From positions 1-64,000 of the forward strand of contig NZ_BOSE01000014.1 of assembly GCF_018403185.1 (NCBI RefSeq): 64,000 nucleotides of DNA, given 5' to 3'. Position 1 is the stretch's first letter. Every line of letters starts with the position of its first letter. Below, one piece after another: positions 51,365 to 60,341 of this stretch. The DNA is from Paenibacillus montaniterrae (GTDB lineage: Bacteria > Bacillota > Bacilli > Paenibacillales > Paenibacillaceae). The translations under genes were made by a program, and so were the position numbers. The notes under the pieces are model-generated. The model ran no database searches. It saw only the letters and a program-made list of their open reading frames with translations, and was not told the origin of the DNA.

Positions 51365-52546
51365 ATGAAAATACTGACACAAAAAATGATGTGGCTTGGA
51401 TTAGCGCTCGTCCTGATCGTGTTGATCGTATTCGGGGTAGCGATGATGGGGTCGGTGCTTGGATCGAAGCCTAAGGAGCTCCCGGTGGCCCTCGTTGTCC
51501 TTGACCAGCCGGCGGAACTTCCAACAGGAGGAACGATTTCGGTTGGAGAAATGATTCGGGAAAAGTTGCTGTCAGACCCGGCAATGCCGTTCGTCTGGCA
51601 TCTCGTGGATTCCGAGGAAACGGCTCGGGAAGGGCTGGATAACCGCGAATATTACGGAGTGATGGTCATTCCGGCGGATCTGAGCAGCGGTTTGCTCTCG
51701 TTAGCCACCCCCTCGCCGATTCATCCTAATGTGAAGATCATCGCCAACGAAGGGATGAACAGCCAAGCCTCGTTGGTCGTAAGACAGGCTATGAGGCAAG
51801 CGATGCAAATGATAAGCGAGGAACTGTTGCAGCTGCTGCTCGAGCAGATCGGACAGCAAACGGAGCAAATTCCTGTTGAATCGGCTGCAGCTTTAATGAC
51901 ACCGGTGACCGTTCAGGAGGAAGTCGTGCATCCACCGGGAGTGAATAATGCGTCGGGGAATGCGCCGGGGTTACTGACCCAGATCATGTGGATCGGCAGT
52001 CTGGTGACCGGGATAGTTTTGTTCCTCGCTAGCCAGAAGGCGGTCGCCGCGGGTTCAAGGAGATGGACAGTGAACGTGCTGCAAGCTATCGTAGGACTTG
52101 CGACCGCCTGCATAGCGTCGGGCTTCACCGTATGGATGGCTTCCTCGTGGTACGGCATGGAACTGGCGAACGCGAGGGAGACTTGGTTGTTCTTATGGTT
52201 GGCTGGATCAGCGTTCTTCTTGTTGCAATCTTCATTGCTCAATTGGATCGGATTCCGGTCTATGCCTCTGCTCGTCCTGTTAATGTTCTTCTCCATGCCG
52301 CTGCTGAACATGGCTCCTGAGTTCTTGACACAGACGACGCGAGATTGGATCTATTCGTGGACACCACTGCGCTTCGCAGCGGGAGGGTTGCGGGAACTGA
52401 TGTACTTCGGCGGACTGGATGCGGTTAGCTCGAACGCCTACGTTTTGTGGGGCGTCGCCGTAGGATTTTTGCTCCTCCTGCTCGTTTCCGGATTTAAGGT
52501 CAGTCGAGCGACTGATGCGCCCTCTACTCCTGTTGCAGGGGATTAA
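51365..52546 (+). CDS. DUF3533/YhgE-like membrane protein (ABC-2 exporter-like)
   Basis: Membrane protein of 393 residues. One N-terminal TM (about 10-30), a large extracytoplasmic domain (ALVVLDQPAELPTGGTISVG, then EYYGVMVIPADLSSGL), and about five C-terminal TM segments. This layout matches YhgE/Pip-type and DUF3533 proteins related to ABC-2 permeases. SD GAGAGGA lies before ATG 51365. No ATPase gene adjoins it. Function unknown; export or cell-envelope role is possible. Confidence 0.75.
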   Translation: MKILTQKMMWLGLALVLIVLIVFGVAMMGSVLGSKPKELPVALVVLDQPAELPTGGTISVGEMIREKLLSDPAMPFVWHLVDSEETAREGLDNREYYGVMVIPADLSSGLLSLATPSPIHPNVKIIANEGMNSQASLVVRQAMRQAMQMISEELLQLLLEQIGQQTEQIPVESAAALMTPVTVQEEVVHPPGVNNASGNAPGLLTQIMWIGSLVTGIVLFLASQKAVAAGSRRWTVNVLQAIVGLATACIASGFTVWMASSWYGMELANARETWLFLWLAGSAFFLLQSSLLNWIGFRSMPLLVLLMFFSMPLLNMAPEFLTQTTRDWIYSWTPLRFAAGGLRELMYFGGLDAVSSNAYVLWGVAVGFLLLLLVSGFKVSRATDAPSTPVAGD

Positions 52547-52560
52547 AATGTGGTGTGAAT

Positions 52561-52622
52561 AATCCGCTATGAAAAATACCACCTGGCTGCTAGCTGCCAG
52601 GTGGTATTTTTCATAGCGGATT
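52561..52622. terminator. 62-base perfect hairpin terminator between convergent genes
   Basis: Two 27-base arms (start AATCCGCTATGAAAAATACC) around an 8-base loop, with the A/T run inside the stem. It overlaps the stop codon of the permease gene at 52621. Confidence 0.85.
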
Positions 52623-53526
52623 AGCCTTTTACAGCACCAATCATAACGCCTTGTTCAAAGTACTTTTGAATAAATGGATACGCGCAAAGCACTGGTATCG
52701 TAGATACAATAATAACACCGTACTTTATCTGATCTGCGAGTTGCTGTGCATAAGCGCTTGCTCCTTCACTTGCTCCCGCCATAGCTTGATTGGAAAGTAA
52801 AATGTTGCGTAATACTATCTGTAATGGCTGGAGTGAATCGCTGTTCAAATAAAGCAAAGGAGAAAAGAAGCTATTCCAGTGACCAACTAAATAATAAAGC
52901 ATGATAACAGCAATTACTGCTTTGGATAGTGGCAATACAATGGTCGCAAAGTATCTAAAATGCGAACAACCATCTAATACTGCTGCCTCATACAGTTCGT
53001 CTGGAATCGAGCTTTCGAAAAATGTTCGAGTAATAATTAAATTGTATACGCTTACTGCACCAATAACAATCATAATCCAAGGCGTATTGAGCAGATTTAA
53101 GCTCTTTACTAGCATATACGTTGGCACCATACCACCACTAAAATACATCGTAAATACAAACAATGTCATTACCACTTTACGTGGACGAAATGCTCGTCTT
53201 GAAAGGGAATATGCGGCTGGAAGGGTTACTGCCAAATTCAGCAATGTACCAACAACTGAATAAATGATTGTATTTCTGTAACCAATCCAAATTTGCTCAT
53301 TTTTAAATATCTGCTGATAGCCGTACCAGCTAATATTTTTCGGAAGCAAAACCACCTTCCCCTGACTTACCAAAGCAGGGTCGCTAAACGAGGCTATTAT
53401 AATAAAAAACAACGGATAAGCGACAATTAAAAATGCAGAAATTGCTATAATTCCAACAACAATGTGGAAGGCTTTGTCAGCAACATTGGGTTGATGAAGC
53501 AATGATCCGACATTAGGACTACTCAT
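52621..53526 (-). CDS. carbohydrate ABC transporter permease (LplC/YtcP-like)
   Basis: Inner-membrane permease of 301 residues with about six helices and the EAA loop ELYEAAVLDGCSHFRYFATI then VLPLSKAVIAV. It pairs with the LplB-like permease directly upstream (14 bp) and the lipoprotein at 54536. An ATPase gene is absent, as is usual for these importers, which share an MsmX-type ATPase. SD AAGGG precedes the ATG. Likely substrate: an oligosaccharide or rhamnogalacturonan-type sugar; not determined. Confidence 0.92.
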   Translation of the reverse strand: MSSPNVGSLLHQPNVADKAFHIVVGIIAISAFLIVAYPLFFIIIASFSDPALVSQGKVVLLPKNISWYGYQQIFKNEQIWIGYRNTIIYSVVGTLLNLAVTLPAAYSLSRRAFRPRKVVMTLFVFTMYFSGGMVPTYMLVKSLNLLNTPWIMIVIGAVSVYNLIITRTFFESSIPDELYEAAVLDGCSHFRYFATIVLPLSKAVIAVIMLYYLVGHWNSFFSPLLYLNSDSLQPLQIVLRNILLSNQAMAGASEGASAYAQQLADQIKYGVIIVSTIPVLCAYPFIQKYFEQGVMIGAVKG

Positions 53527-53540
53527 ATTATCACACCCTT

Positions 53541-54500
53541 TTAAACCAAGCTAATGTTTGCCGCACGTTTTGCTAACTGATTGGCTAGTATCAAAAATAA
53601 GAAATTAATAAGTGTATTAAACAGTCCGACAGCCGAACCAAAACTGAATTGTCCGGACATAATTCCTACATTAAATACATAAGTGGAAATCACCTCGGAC
53701 ACCGACTTGTTCAGTGCATTTTGCATCAGAAATGTCTTTTCAAAGCCAACACTCAAGATCGTTCCCATATTCATAATTAGCAGAATAATAATTGTCGGTA
53801 AGATCGAAGGAATTTCTATATGCCGCACTTGCTGCCACTTATTCGCTCCGTCTACTTGACTCGCATCATATAAGTTTCTGTCTACCGCTGATAGAGCTGC
53901 AAGAAAAATAATGCTGTTCCAGCCAGCCATCTGCCAGATGCCTGATAGAACATATACCCAGACGAAGGCAGAGGAACTCCCTAATAAATTCATGTCCTGT
54001 GGAATGAGATGCATGGCTTTTAGTGCATTGCTAAACAGCCCCGTTGTAGGCGAAAGCATGATTTGTAGAAGAGCAACCATTACTACAATAGAAATGAAGT
54101 ATGGTAAGTAGAGCGTTGTCTGAACTATTCGCTTAAATGCCTGTTTACGAATGGAATTTATAACTATTGCCAACAAAATCGGAATCGGGAAGCCGCAAAT
54201 AAGCGAAAATAAGGAAATAATAAATGTGTTGCGCATAGTTGGCCAGAACATTGGGCTCTCAAAATATTGCATAAAATATTTTAAGCCCACCCAATTACCG
54301 CCTGTTATTCCCTTACTAAAATCATAGTCGCGAAACGCTAACTGCAAGCCATACATCGGCCCGTAGCAAAAAATGATAATATAGATAGCTGCTGGCAATA
54401 ACATTGCCCAAAGCTGCCAATCTCTCCAGATGGATAGACCAGCAATGCGTGTACGTCGCGCCAGATTTAGCTTACTTCCTTTTGCATCTGCTTGATACAC
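53541..54500 (-). CDS. carbohydrate ABC transporter permease (LplB-like)
   Basis: Permease of 319 residues with six membrane segments and the EAA loop NLYDASQVDGANKWQQVRHI then EIPSILPTIIIL. The opening WQLWAMLLPAAIYIIIFCYG and YGLQLAFRDYDFSKGI are characteristic of LplB. The start is GTG 54500, with AAGGAG eight bases upstream. It is the middle gene of the lipoprotein-LplB-LplC operon. Confidence 0.92.
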   Translation of the reverse strand: MYQADAKGSKLNLARRTRIAGLSIWRDWQLWAMLLPAAIYIIIFCYGPMYGLQLAFRDYDFSKGITGGNWVGLKYFMQYFESPMFWPTMRNTFIISLFSLICGFPIPILLAIVINSIRKQAFKRIVQTTLYLPYFISIVVMVALLQIMLSPTTGLFSNALKAMHLIPQDMNLLGSSSAFVWVYVLSGIWQMAGWNSIIFLAALSAVDRNLYDASQVDGANKWQQVRHIEIPSILPTIIILLIMNMGTILSVGFEKTFLMQNALNKSVSEVISTYVFNVGIMSGQFSFGSAVGLFNTLINFLFLILANQLAKRAANISLV

Positions 54501-54535
54501 AGCAAAATCTCCTTCCTATCCTTTAGGCATACTTA

Positions 54536-56176
54536 TTATAATTGAGCTAAATACGCCTCATAGGCTTTCTGACGAATTTCAAGGTTTTGTTTCATTCCTA
54601 CATTGTTGACCTGTTTAACATAGTCATTCCATTCCGCTTCAATATCTTTACTAGCATCTGTCATCCAGATCGCCCAGCTCTGATCTGTAATATGATTGAT
54701 GTTCGCTTGATTCATTGCAAGTATGTTGATGTCCTCTTGACTGTATTTCATAAAACCTTGTGGATAGACATTAATTCTTACATCGGCTTTAGCTAACAAC
54801 TGATCGTACGTTGATTTTTCTTCAACTACTCGCTGCATGTCTTCCCCAAGCGTTAACTTTTGCTTCATCTCATCACGAATGTAGAATGCTCCCATATCGG
54901 CAAGTGAGTTCGTCCACTTCCATGTGCCTGGGTCAAGCTGCGCATCCGCAGGAGGAAGTACTTGATATGTGCCGTCACCATTATCTTTAATTCCCTTGTC
55001 CGTATCATTCATACCACCGAACAACACTTCAATACTTGTTTTCTCATCATACATTGCATCAATGAATTTCATTGCGGCTTCTTTGTTCTTCGTTTTACTG
55101 CTCATTGCCACCGCATTGCCTGAGTAGCCGATTTGATAATGATCGTAGCTCCAGTACAATTCATGAGTTGAATCGGAGTGCTGCTTTAGCTGTGGTAGTG
55201 CAACGTATTGACTTCGCAGCTCATTACCGAATCGATCTCCACTTTCCCATCCCCATGTAAAACCAACTTTAGCAATATTACCATCGCCACGAGCTAATGA
55301 TTGATACTTCGAGTAGTCCTGCGTAATAACTTCCTGATTAATTAATCCTTCTTTATACAGCTTTTGCAAATAAATCATCAACGTTTTGAATCGATCATCA
55401 ATCAAAAAGTTCTTTACTATGCCGTCTTCAACAAAATAACCATTTTGCGTATAGTTGCTTAAAGGTAATCCTAAGCTTCCCAACAATAATCTGGGAGAAT
55501 ATGACGAGGTTATTTTGTCAAAGTCCATTGGTATCTCATCTGTTGTGTCTCCATTTTGGTTCGGATCGCCATCACGGAAGGCAATAAGAACGTCCTCTAA
55601 CTCATCCCAAGTAGTTGGCAGCTCTAAACCAAGATTGTCCAACCATGTTTTATTAATGAACATAGTCGGACTTGTGTCAGGCCATACCGATCTGTATCTT
55701 GGTACTCCATAGATTTTCCCATCTATCGTTTCAGCGAGTACCTTTGCTTCAGGATGGTCGTTGAACATTTGACTAATATTTGTAGCGCTTTCATTTATGA
55801 GTGGACTTAAATCCTCAAATAACCCTTGATATTGCACATAATCAGCATCAGTTGTCGCATTAAATAATAGATCTGGTATTTCGCCACTTGCAAATAATAC
55901 ACTTTTTTTCTGATCCCAATCCGCTGAAATTTGCTGCCATTCGATTTCAACACCAACAGAATCCTGTAGGTCATTCAGCCATTGCATCGTGTTCACATCT
56001 TTAGTCAGACTATGCTTTACAACTAAAGCTGTTAGTTTTACCTTTTCCGAGCTAGCAGATTGGTTCGTGTTCTTAGAACTGTTATTATCATTATTCCCCC
56101 CTCCCGCACACCCAGCTAAAGCAACTGTTATTAAGCATCCCGCCAGTGCCGTTGTAAAAAGCTGTGTCATTTTCAT
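54536..56176 (-). CDS. extracellular sugar-binding lipoprotein (LplA-like)
   Basis: Solute-binding protein of 546 residues, secreted and lipid-anchored: signal peptide MKMTQLFTTALAGCLITVAL with lipobox LAGC. A Asn/Ser-rich linker precedes the binding domain (WQQISADWDQKKSVLFASGE, SPTMFINKTWLDNLGLELPT). ATG 56176 has AAAGGGG nine bases upstream and is preferred over ATG 56197. It delivers sugar to the two permeases downstream; a membrane AraC regulator lies upstream on the same strand. Substrate unknown. Confidence 0.92.
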   Translation of the reverse strand: MKMTQLFTTALAGCLITVALAGCAGGGNNDNNSSKNTNQSASSEKVKLTALVVKHSLTKDVNTMQWLNDLQDSVGVEIEWQQISADWDQKKSVLFASGEIPDLLFNATTDADYVQYQGLFEDLSPLINESATNISQMFNDHPEAKVLAETIDGKIYGVPRYRSVWPDTSPTMFINKTWLDNLGLELPTTWDELEDVLIAFRDGDPNQNGDTTDEIPMDFDKITSSYSPRLLLGSLGLPLSNYTQNGYFVEDGIVKNFLIDDRFKTLMIYLQKLYKEGLINQEVITQDYSKYQSLARGDGNIAKVGFTWGWESGDRFGNELRSQYVALPQLKQHSDSTHELYWSYDHYQIGYSGNAVAMSSKTKNKEAAMKFIDAMYDEKTSIEVLFGGMNDTDKGIKDNGDGTYQVLPPADAQLDPGTWKWTNSLADMGAFYIRDEMKQKLTLGEDMQRVVEEKSTYDQLLAKADVRINVYPQGFMKYSQEDINILAMNQANINHITDQSWAIWMTDASKDIEAEWNDYVKQVNNVGMKQNLEIRQKAYEAYLAQL

Positions 56177-56341
56177 ATTACGTGTCCCCTTTCTCATTCA
56201 ATTTTTCTCAGCCATATAAGCAATGGCCTTGTAATCATTTTAGGTAGCATAATCGAGCATGGAAACGCCGAAAATTTGAATGAAACATCGGATAATTTTA
56301 TATTTATATACGTAATTGAATAAATTGACGGTTTTCAAATA

Positions 56342-58498
56342 TCAGATGCTATCATTTACTTCATATTGATATCGATTGCGATACACACTTGGCGTAACCC
56401 CTCGTAAGCGCTTAAATTTTTCAGTAAATACAGGCGTTGTGCTATACCCGAGCTTTTTAGCTACGTTATTAATTTGCTCACCCTCCGCAAGCATCTTCTC
56501 AGCTTGCTGGATGCGCATTTCGTCAAGTACATTAGATAATGTTTGTCCTGTTGCCTTCTTGAATTGATGACTCAGATTAGAGGGAGAGGTACCGAATTCT
56601 GCCGCCATGTATTTAATAGAAAAGTTCGGGGAAGTATAATTGTCGTTTAAATATTTGATTATATTGTGCAAATTACGAGGAATCTTGCGTCTTGATACCC
56701 TCTCTACAGTTTCTTGATCCAGTAATGAGGATTTCCAGGAATCCATCACCAGATGAGTTGTCTCAACATCAGCTATAAACAGCTCACTAATTAAAGCCTT
56801 CGCCTTCTCAAGATCTCCTCGACATATAATCGTACAGGTAGCCATTAGAATAGCACCACGCATCGATTCATTATTACAACTGATCGCTTGCTTAATCATA
56901 TCAATGGAAAATTCTAATTTATTATGATTTTCCGTTTCAATTGCTTCTTGCAGCGCCATTAATTCAAGTATTGGGTACTTGGGAGAAAGCTCCGATTCAT
57001 CTGAAAAAGTACCATTAAAAGAAGATACACTTTCATACGCCTTACGAATATTGTTTACGCCCTCAACGATGTTGCTAACAACTACATTCGCCTCGTTGGC
57101 GCGAAGCTCGGATAACCAAACCTCAAGCTCCTCTTTCTGCCAATCTGATGCGATTAAAAACAAATATTTATTTTTTTCAATATAGATTGAGTAAAAGTCT
57201 ATTTTTTCAATCGCCTTAGCTTCATTAGATCTCAACATATCAAACAAATCATTATTTTCAACAGTATTATCCATTACTAAGCATGCAAACCAGCGTCGAT
57301 CTACTCGAATACCCTCCGCTAGACATGCTTCGTACAATGAACTTTCAGGAGTTAAATCATTCACTAATATTTTGTATAAATATCGTTCGCGATGAAGCTC
57401 CTTCGATGATTCCTCTAACGTCTGCTTAGAATTAATTAGATCGTCTATCGCATAATTAATGTACTTAAACTCATCAATCATTCGTTCATGCGCAGCGTTA
57501 GCAGGGCTTGATAAGCGTCGAATAATTTGTTGGATCGGTTCGTAGCTTTTTCTGGTGAAATAGAGCACTAATATAAAGCTCACTGTTATTACTCCAAATG
57601 TCACTAATGTTTCAAGTAATATAATAGGCAACTGACGTTCCATAATTAGCTTCTTTTCTAACATCCACTTTACAGCAATGCCGTCCTGTGAATAGGTATA
57701 CACAGGTCCGCTTGAGCTTATTGTGTCTTCTTGACCATCTAAAAACTCCTCATTAAATATTGCTTCTCTAATAGCATTATCGGATGAATAAATGGGTACG
57801 TCATTATATGTAATAAGACTGGAAATTCCATCTTTCCCTCCCCATATATTCGATAGCGATTTGTCTGATACGATAAACAATAAATAGGATGCGGGGGGAG
57901 CATCCGTTAATAGCTCTAAAGGTATCGCAAACAATACACCGTCCACACCATCAGCTTGACGAACGCGAATTGATCGTATGTGATTGCCTTTTTGCTGCAA
58001 GCTATGGAAGCCTGCCGCTTGTAATTCCAACGAGGAACGATGATATGGAAGTCTTGTTAAAGAAGGCTGGCTTATTTGTCCGAAAAACTCGGACACTGCT
58101 TTTACAGTAGTAGACGTATAAACCAATCCCGCTTCGCGATTGTAATAGCTAATATTGCTAAAAAAAGATGTCGATAGCATTGAATCTTTCAGTTCGTTAG
58201 TTATAGCAAAAAACGTTTCATGCTCATCGGCTTCTATCAGATTGCGAGTGGAGAATATATGGTTCAACCTTTGCTTATTAATTAACATGTGCATTGAAAC
58301 CAATTGAGTTCGCATGAGCTCTAGCTTTTGCTCTGATTCAATCGTCAAATCGCTTTCTATCGTACTTATATTGCGCGTATATAGAATGCTAAAGTTGACG
58401 ATAGAAACAATTAACACTGGTATTAACAATAAAACCGATAATATCATTACATTTTTACGCTGCAAGCTACCCCACTTTACTTTCATTTTATGTTGCAC
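56342..58498 (-). CDS. membrane-bound AraC family sensor-regulator
   Basis: One-component membrane regulator of about 718 residues. TM1 at about 18-41, an extracytoplasmic sensor region, TM2 at about 275-310, then a cytoplasmic part ending in an AraC HTH (MAAEFGTSPSNLSHQFKKAT and NNVAKKLGYSTTPVFTEKFK). This is the layout of regulators that sit next to LplABC-type importers and sense sugars outside the cell. GGAGGG lies six bases before GTG 58498 and abuts ATG 58504, so GTG is slightly favoured. Probably activates the downstream transporter. Confidence 0.9.
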   Translation of the reverse strand: MQHKMKVKWGSLQRKNVMILSVLLLIPVLIVSIVNFSILYTRNISTIESDLTIESEQKLELMRTQLVSMHMLINKQRLNHIFSTRNLIEADEHETFFAITNELKDSMLSTSFFSNISYYNREAGLVYTSTTVKAVSEFFGQISQPSLTRLPYHRSSLELQAAGFHSLQQKGNHIRSIRVRQADGVDGVLFAIPLELLTDAPPASYLLFIVSDKSLSNIWGGKDGISSLITYNDVPIYSSDNAIREAIFNEEFLDGQEDTISSSGPVYTYSQDGIAVKWMLEKKLIMERQLPIILLETLVTFGVITVSFILVLYFTRKSYEPIQQIIRRLSSPANAAHERMIDEFKYINYAIDDLINSKQTLEESSKELHRERYLYKILVNDLTPESSLYEACLAEGIRVDRRWFACLVMDNTVENNDLFDMLRSNEAKAIEKIDFYSIYIEKNKYLFLIASDWQKEELEVWLSELRANEANVVVSNIVEGVNNIRKAYESVSSFNGTFSDESELSPKYPILELMALQEAIETENHNKLEFSIDMIKQAISCNNESMRGAILMATCTIICRGDLEKAKALISELFIADVETTHLVMDSWKSSLLDQETVERVSRRKIPRNLHNIIKYLNDNYTSPNFSIKYMAAEFGTSPSNLSHQFKKATGQTLSNVLDEMRIQQAEKMLAEGEQINNVAKKLGYSTTPVFTEKFKRLRGVTPSVYRNRYQYEVNDSI

Positions 58499-58612
58499 AT
58501 TCATCCCTCCCTACTTTATGCAATAGTATAATGATCTTTTATTGAAATTTCCTTGCAGATGTAGCATAATTTATTGCGTAAAGCGACTATTTCATTAAGG
58601 GAGATAAAATAG

Positions 58613-59443
58613 ATGATAGACTATCTTTATGATCCTGTTACAGAGGATGTACTCCTCTTGCATATGAGCAGTTGCAATTACAAAAGCGTGTTTCATCGCC
58701 ATAATGGCTATGAAATTTATTTATTTTTACAAGGTAATGTCAATTTTTATGTTGAGCATTCCTGCTACAAGCTTACGAGAGGAAATATTCTTACTATACG
58801 TCCCGATGAATTTCATCGTGCCGATTGCCTTGACTCCTCATTATATGAAAGAATTGCAATTAACCTAAAGCTACCCTTTCTCGAACAACTCTCTACTCTG
58901 CAAACTGACTTGCATCGTTGTTTTAGTGGCAATCTAAAAGAACGAAATCATATTACAACTCTAAGTGATCCCGAAATAAACGAATTTCTTATGTTAACGC
59001 AAAAGCTTAAAGCGGTTATTCACTCTAATAAATACGGTGATGATATCTTAACTCGTTGCTATATATCTCAACTGTTACTTTTAGTTAATAAAGCGATGCA
59101 AAATGATAAAGTGGAACGATCACCTAACATTATGCCCAAGCTGCTTTCTGATATTTTTGAGCTAATTGAAACCAATATTACTGAACCCATTACACTAAAA
59201 ATGCTTTCAGACAAATTATATTTAAATGGGACGTACATTAGCAGGAAATTCAAACAGATTACAGGACTAACTTTACAACAGTACATTATAGAAAAACGCA
59301 TAGCCCTAGCTAAGCAATACTTACTTGAAGGTCAAAGCGTTACCGATACATGTTATTTATCCGGGTTTAAAAATTATTCAAATTTTATTCGTACCTTTAC
59401 CAAGCAAACAGGCATCTCGCCTGGCAAATACAAAGCAACTTAG
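58613..59443 (+). CDS. AraC family regulator with cupin-type sensor domain
   Basis: Regulator of 276 residues. N-terminal cupin region (HRHNGYEIYLFLQGNVNFYV, ILTIRPDEFHRADC) binds a sugar or metal; C-terminal HTH pair LKMLSDKLYLNGTYISRKFK and DTCYLSGFKNYSNFIRTFTK binds DNA. SD AAGGGAG lies before the ATG. It is divergent from the membrane AraC regulator and may control a sugar locus not in this window. Its own gene is followed by a terminator-like hairpin. Confidence 0.9.
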   Translation: MIDYLYDPVTEDVLLLHMSSCNYKSVFHRHNGYEIYLFLQGNVNFYVEHSCYKLTRGNILTIRPDEFHRADCLDSSLYERIAINLKLPFLEQLSTLQTDLHRCFSGNLKERNHITTLSDPEINEFLMLTQKLKAVIHSNKYGDDILTRCYISQLLLLVNKAMQNDKVERSPNIMPKLLSDIFELIETNITEPITLKMLSDKLYLNGTYISRKFKQITGLTLQQYIIEKRIALAKQYLLEGQSVTDTCYLSGFKNYSNFIRTFTKQTGISPGKYKAT

Positions 59444-59458
59444 TGCTAGACAAAACGC

Positions 59459-59530
59459 AAAAAAAGCCCTCAAGATCGTGATCCTGAGAGCTTAGTGTAT
59501 GTAGTTGGTGCTGGTGAAGGGACTTGAATG
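59459..59530 (-). other. tRNA 3'-end remnant with its terminator
   Basis: On the minus strand, about 25 bases read as a tRNA 3' end: TTCAAGT T-loop, CCCTT, acceptor strand CACCAGC, discriminator A and CCA (59506-59527). A terminator follows: GCTCTCAGGATC...GATCTTGAGGGC with T7 (59459-59492). No rest of a tRNA lies upstream. The acceptor strand would pair with GCTGGTG, as in some threonine tRNAs. Looks like an attachment-site or deletion scar. Confidence 0.45.
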
Positions 59531-59587
59531 ATTTTTTTAGTCTGTCTACTTGACAGGGAGCATTTCAGGACATACAAAGGAAAAGCT

Positions 59588-59915
59588 CTATGTGCCTAAA
59601 TGTTGAAGTTTTATGGGAAGAAGCACTAGTCCATTCAGTGGCGTGATTTTACTTCCATGGACATTGAGAAAATGCAAATTTGGAAACGCCTTGACGATAT
59701 GTAGATTTTTTAATAGAGAAGAATAACCGACGGTAAACGCATTGATGTGTTCGACACCTGCAAGCGCACAGAAATAATCGATTAGTGCTGCTGATCGACC
59801 TCTGTCCCTAAACTATTTAGAAATTCAATAGTATCGTACTCTGGTCAATTCGTTTCAAATCGTGATAGGCCGTTTCTTCTATTTCGAGATTATCGAAATT
59901 CAGTTCCAAATCCAT
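59588..59915 (-). pseudogene. leucine-rich-repeat protein pseudogene
   Basis: Starts at ATG 59915 (MDLELNFDNLEIEETAYHDL), breaks into other frames near 59818 and 59795, and ends at TAG 59588. The last frame reads IDYFCALAGVEHINAF, then LLKNLHIVKAFPNLHFLNVH, then SKITPLNGLVLLPIKLQHL. The L-x-x-L-x-V-x-G-x-x-I-x-x-L spacing is LRR-like. At least two frame breaks make it non-functional. Its full family is uncertain. Confidence 0.55.
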
Positions 59916-60095
59916 GTGCCCGCCTTCTTTTTTCGAGTTATTCTTCAAGACGTGATGATGTCATGTCACCTATCATTTTACGTTAATGGAGAGTCTCGAA
60001 CTTTTCCCACAAAACTGGATACTTTGCTTCCAGATGCTCCTCGTCCCAATCGAAATCAAGCGTCGAAAATCATACTCGTGTCCTCTTAGTACTAC

Positions 60096-60242
60096 CGGAC
60101 AAAAGGGTTATACGTCGAGCAGGTAGAGGCCTGGCGGGATGCTTGCATGCAGGCCGATGGTGGCGTTCCCGCCCAGGCAGACAAGCTGCAGAAAGAGCTT
60201 CGCACCAAAGAGCAAGAGAACAAAGCCTTAAGCTTTCAATAA
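60096..60242 (+). mobile_element. IS3-family OrfA-like transposase fragment
   Basis: Open stretch RTKGLYVEQVEAWRDACMQA then DGGVPAQADKLQKELRTKEQ and ENKALSFQ, stop 60240-60242. It resembles the C-terminal coiled part of IS3-group OrfA proteins (ending before the leucine-zipper region continues). Only this piece remains. Its right end abuts the break in the Cas10-like gene, so insertion here probably caused that truncation. Confidence 0.5.
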
Positions 60243-60341
60243 CTCCCCGACAATTCTGGAAGCGCTAATATTCTCCCTCATGCGGCTGGATGAAATAATA
60301 TATTCCTGTATACCACTAACATCGTACATGGCCAGAATCAT
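60228..60341 (-). pseudogene. N-terminal fragment of a Cas10/Cmr2-like gene
   Basis: From ATG 60341 the frame reads MILAMYDVSGIQEYIISSSR then MRENISASRIVGELLKA and stops at 60228, 37 residues. YDVSGIQEYI...R-x-x-EN-x-x-AS is the first-strand signature of Cas10/Cmr2-type palm (GGDEF-like) proteins. The start overlaps the DUF6602 stop as ATGA, so the two were translationally coupled. Everything after residue about 35 is lost at the transposase fragment. No GGDD active site remains. Confidence 0.6.

Noticed and set aside
59506..59527. Complete tRNA gene
   Set aside because: Only the 3' end fits; no anticodon or D arm is found upstream on the minus strand.
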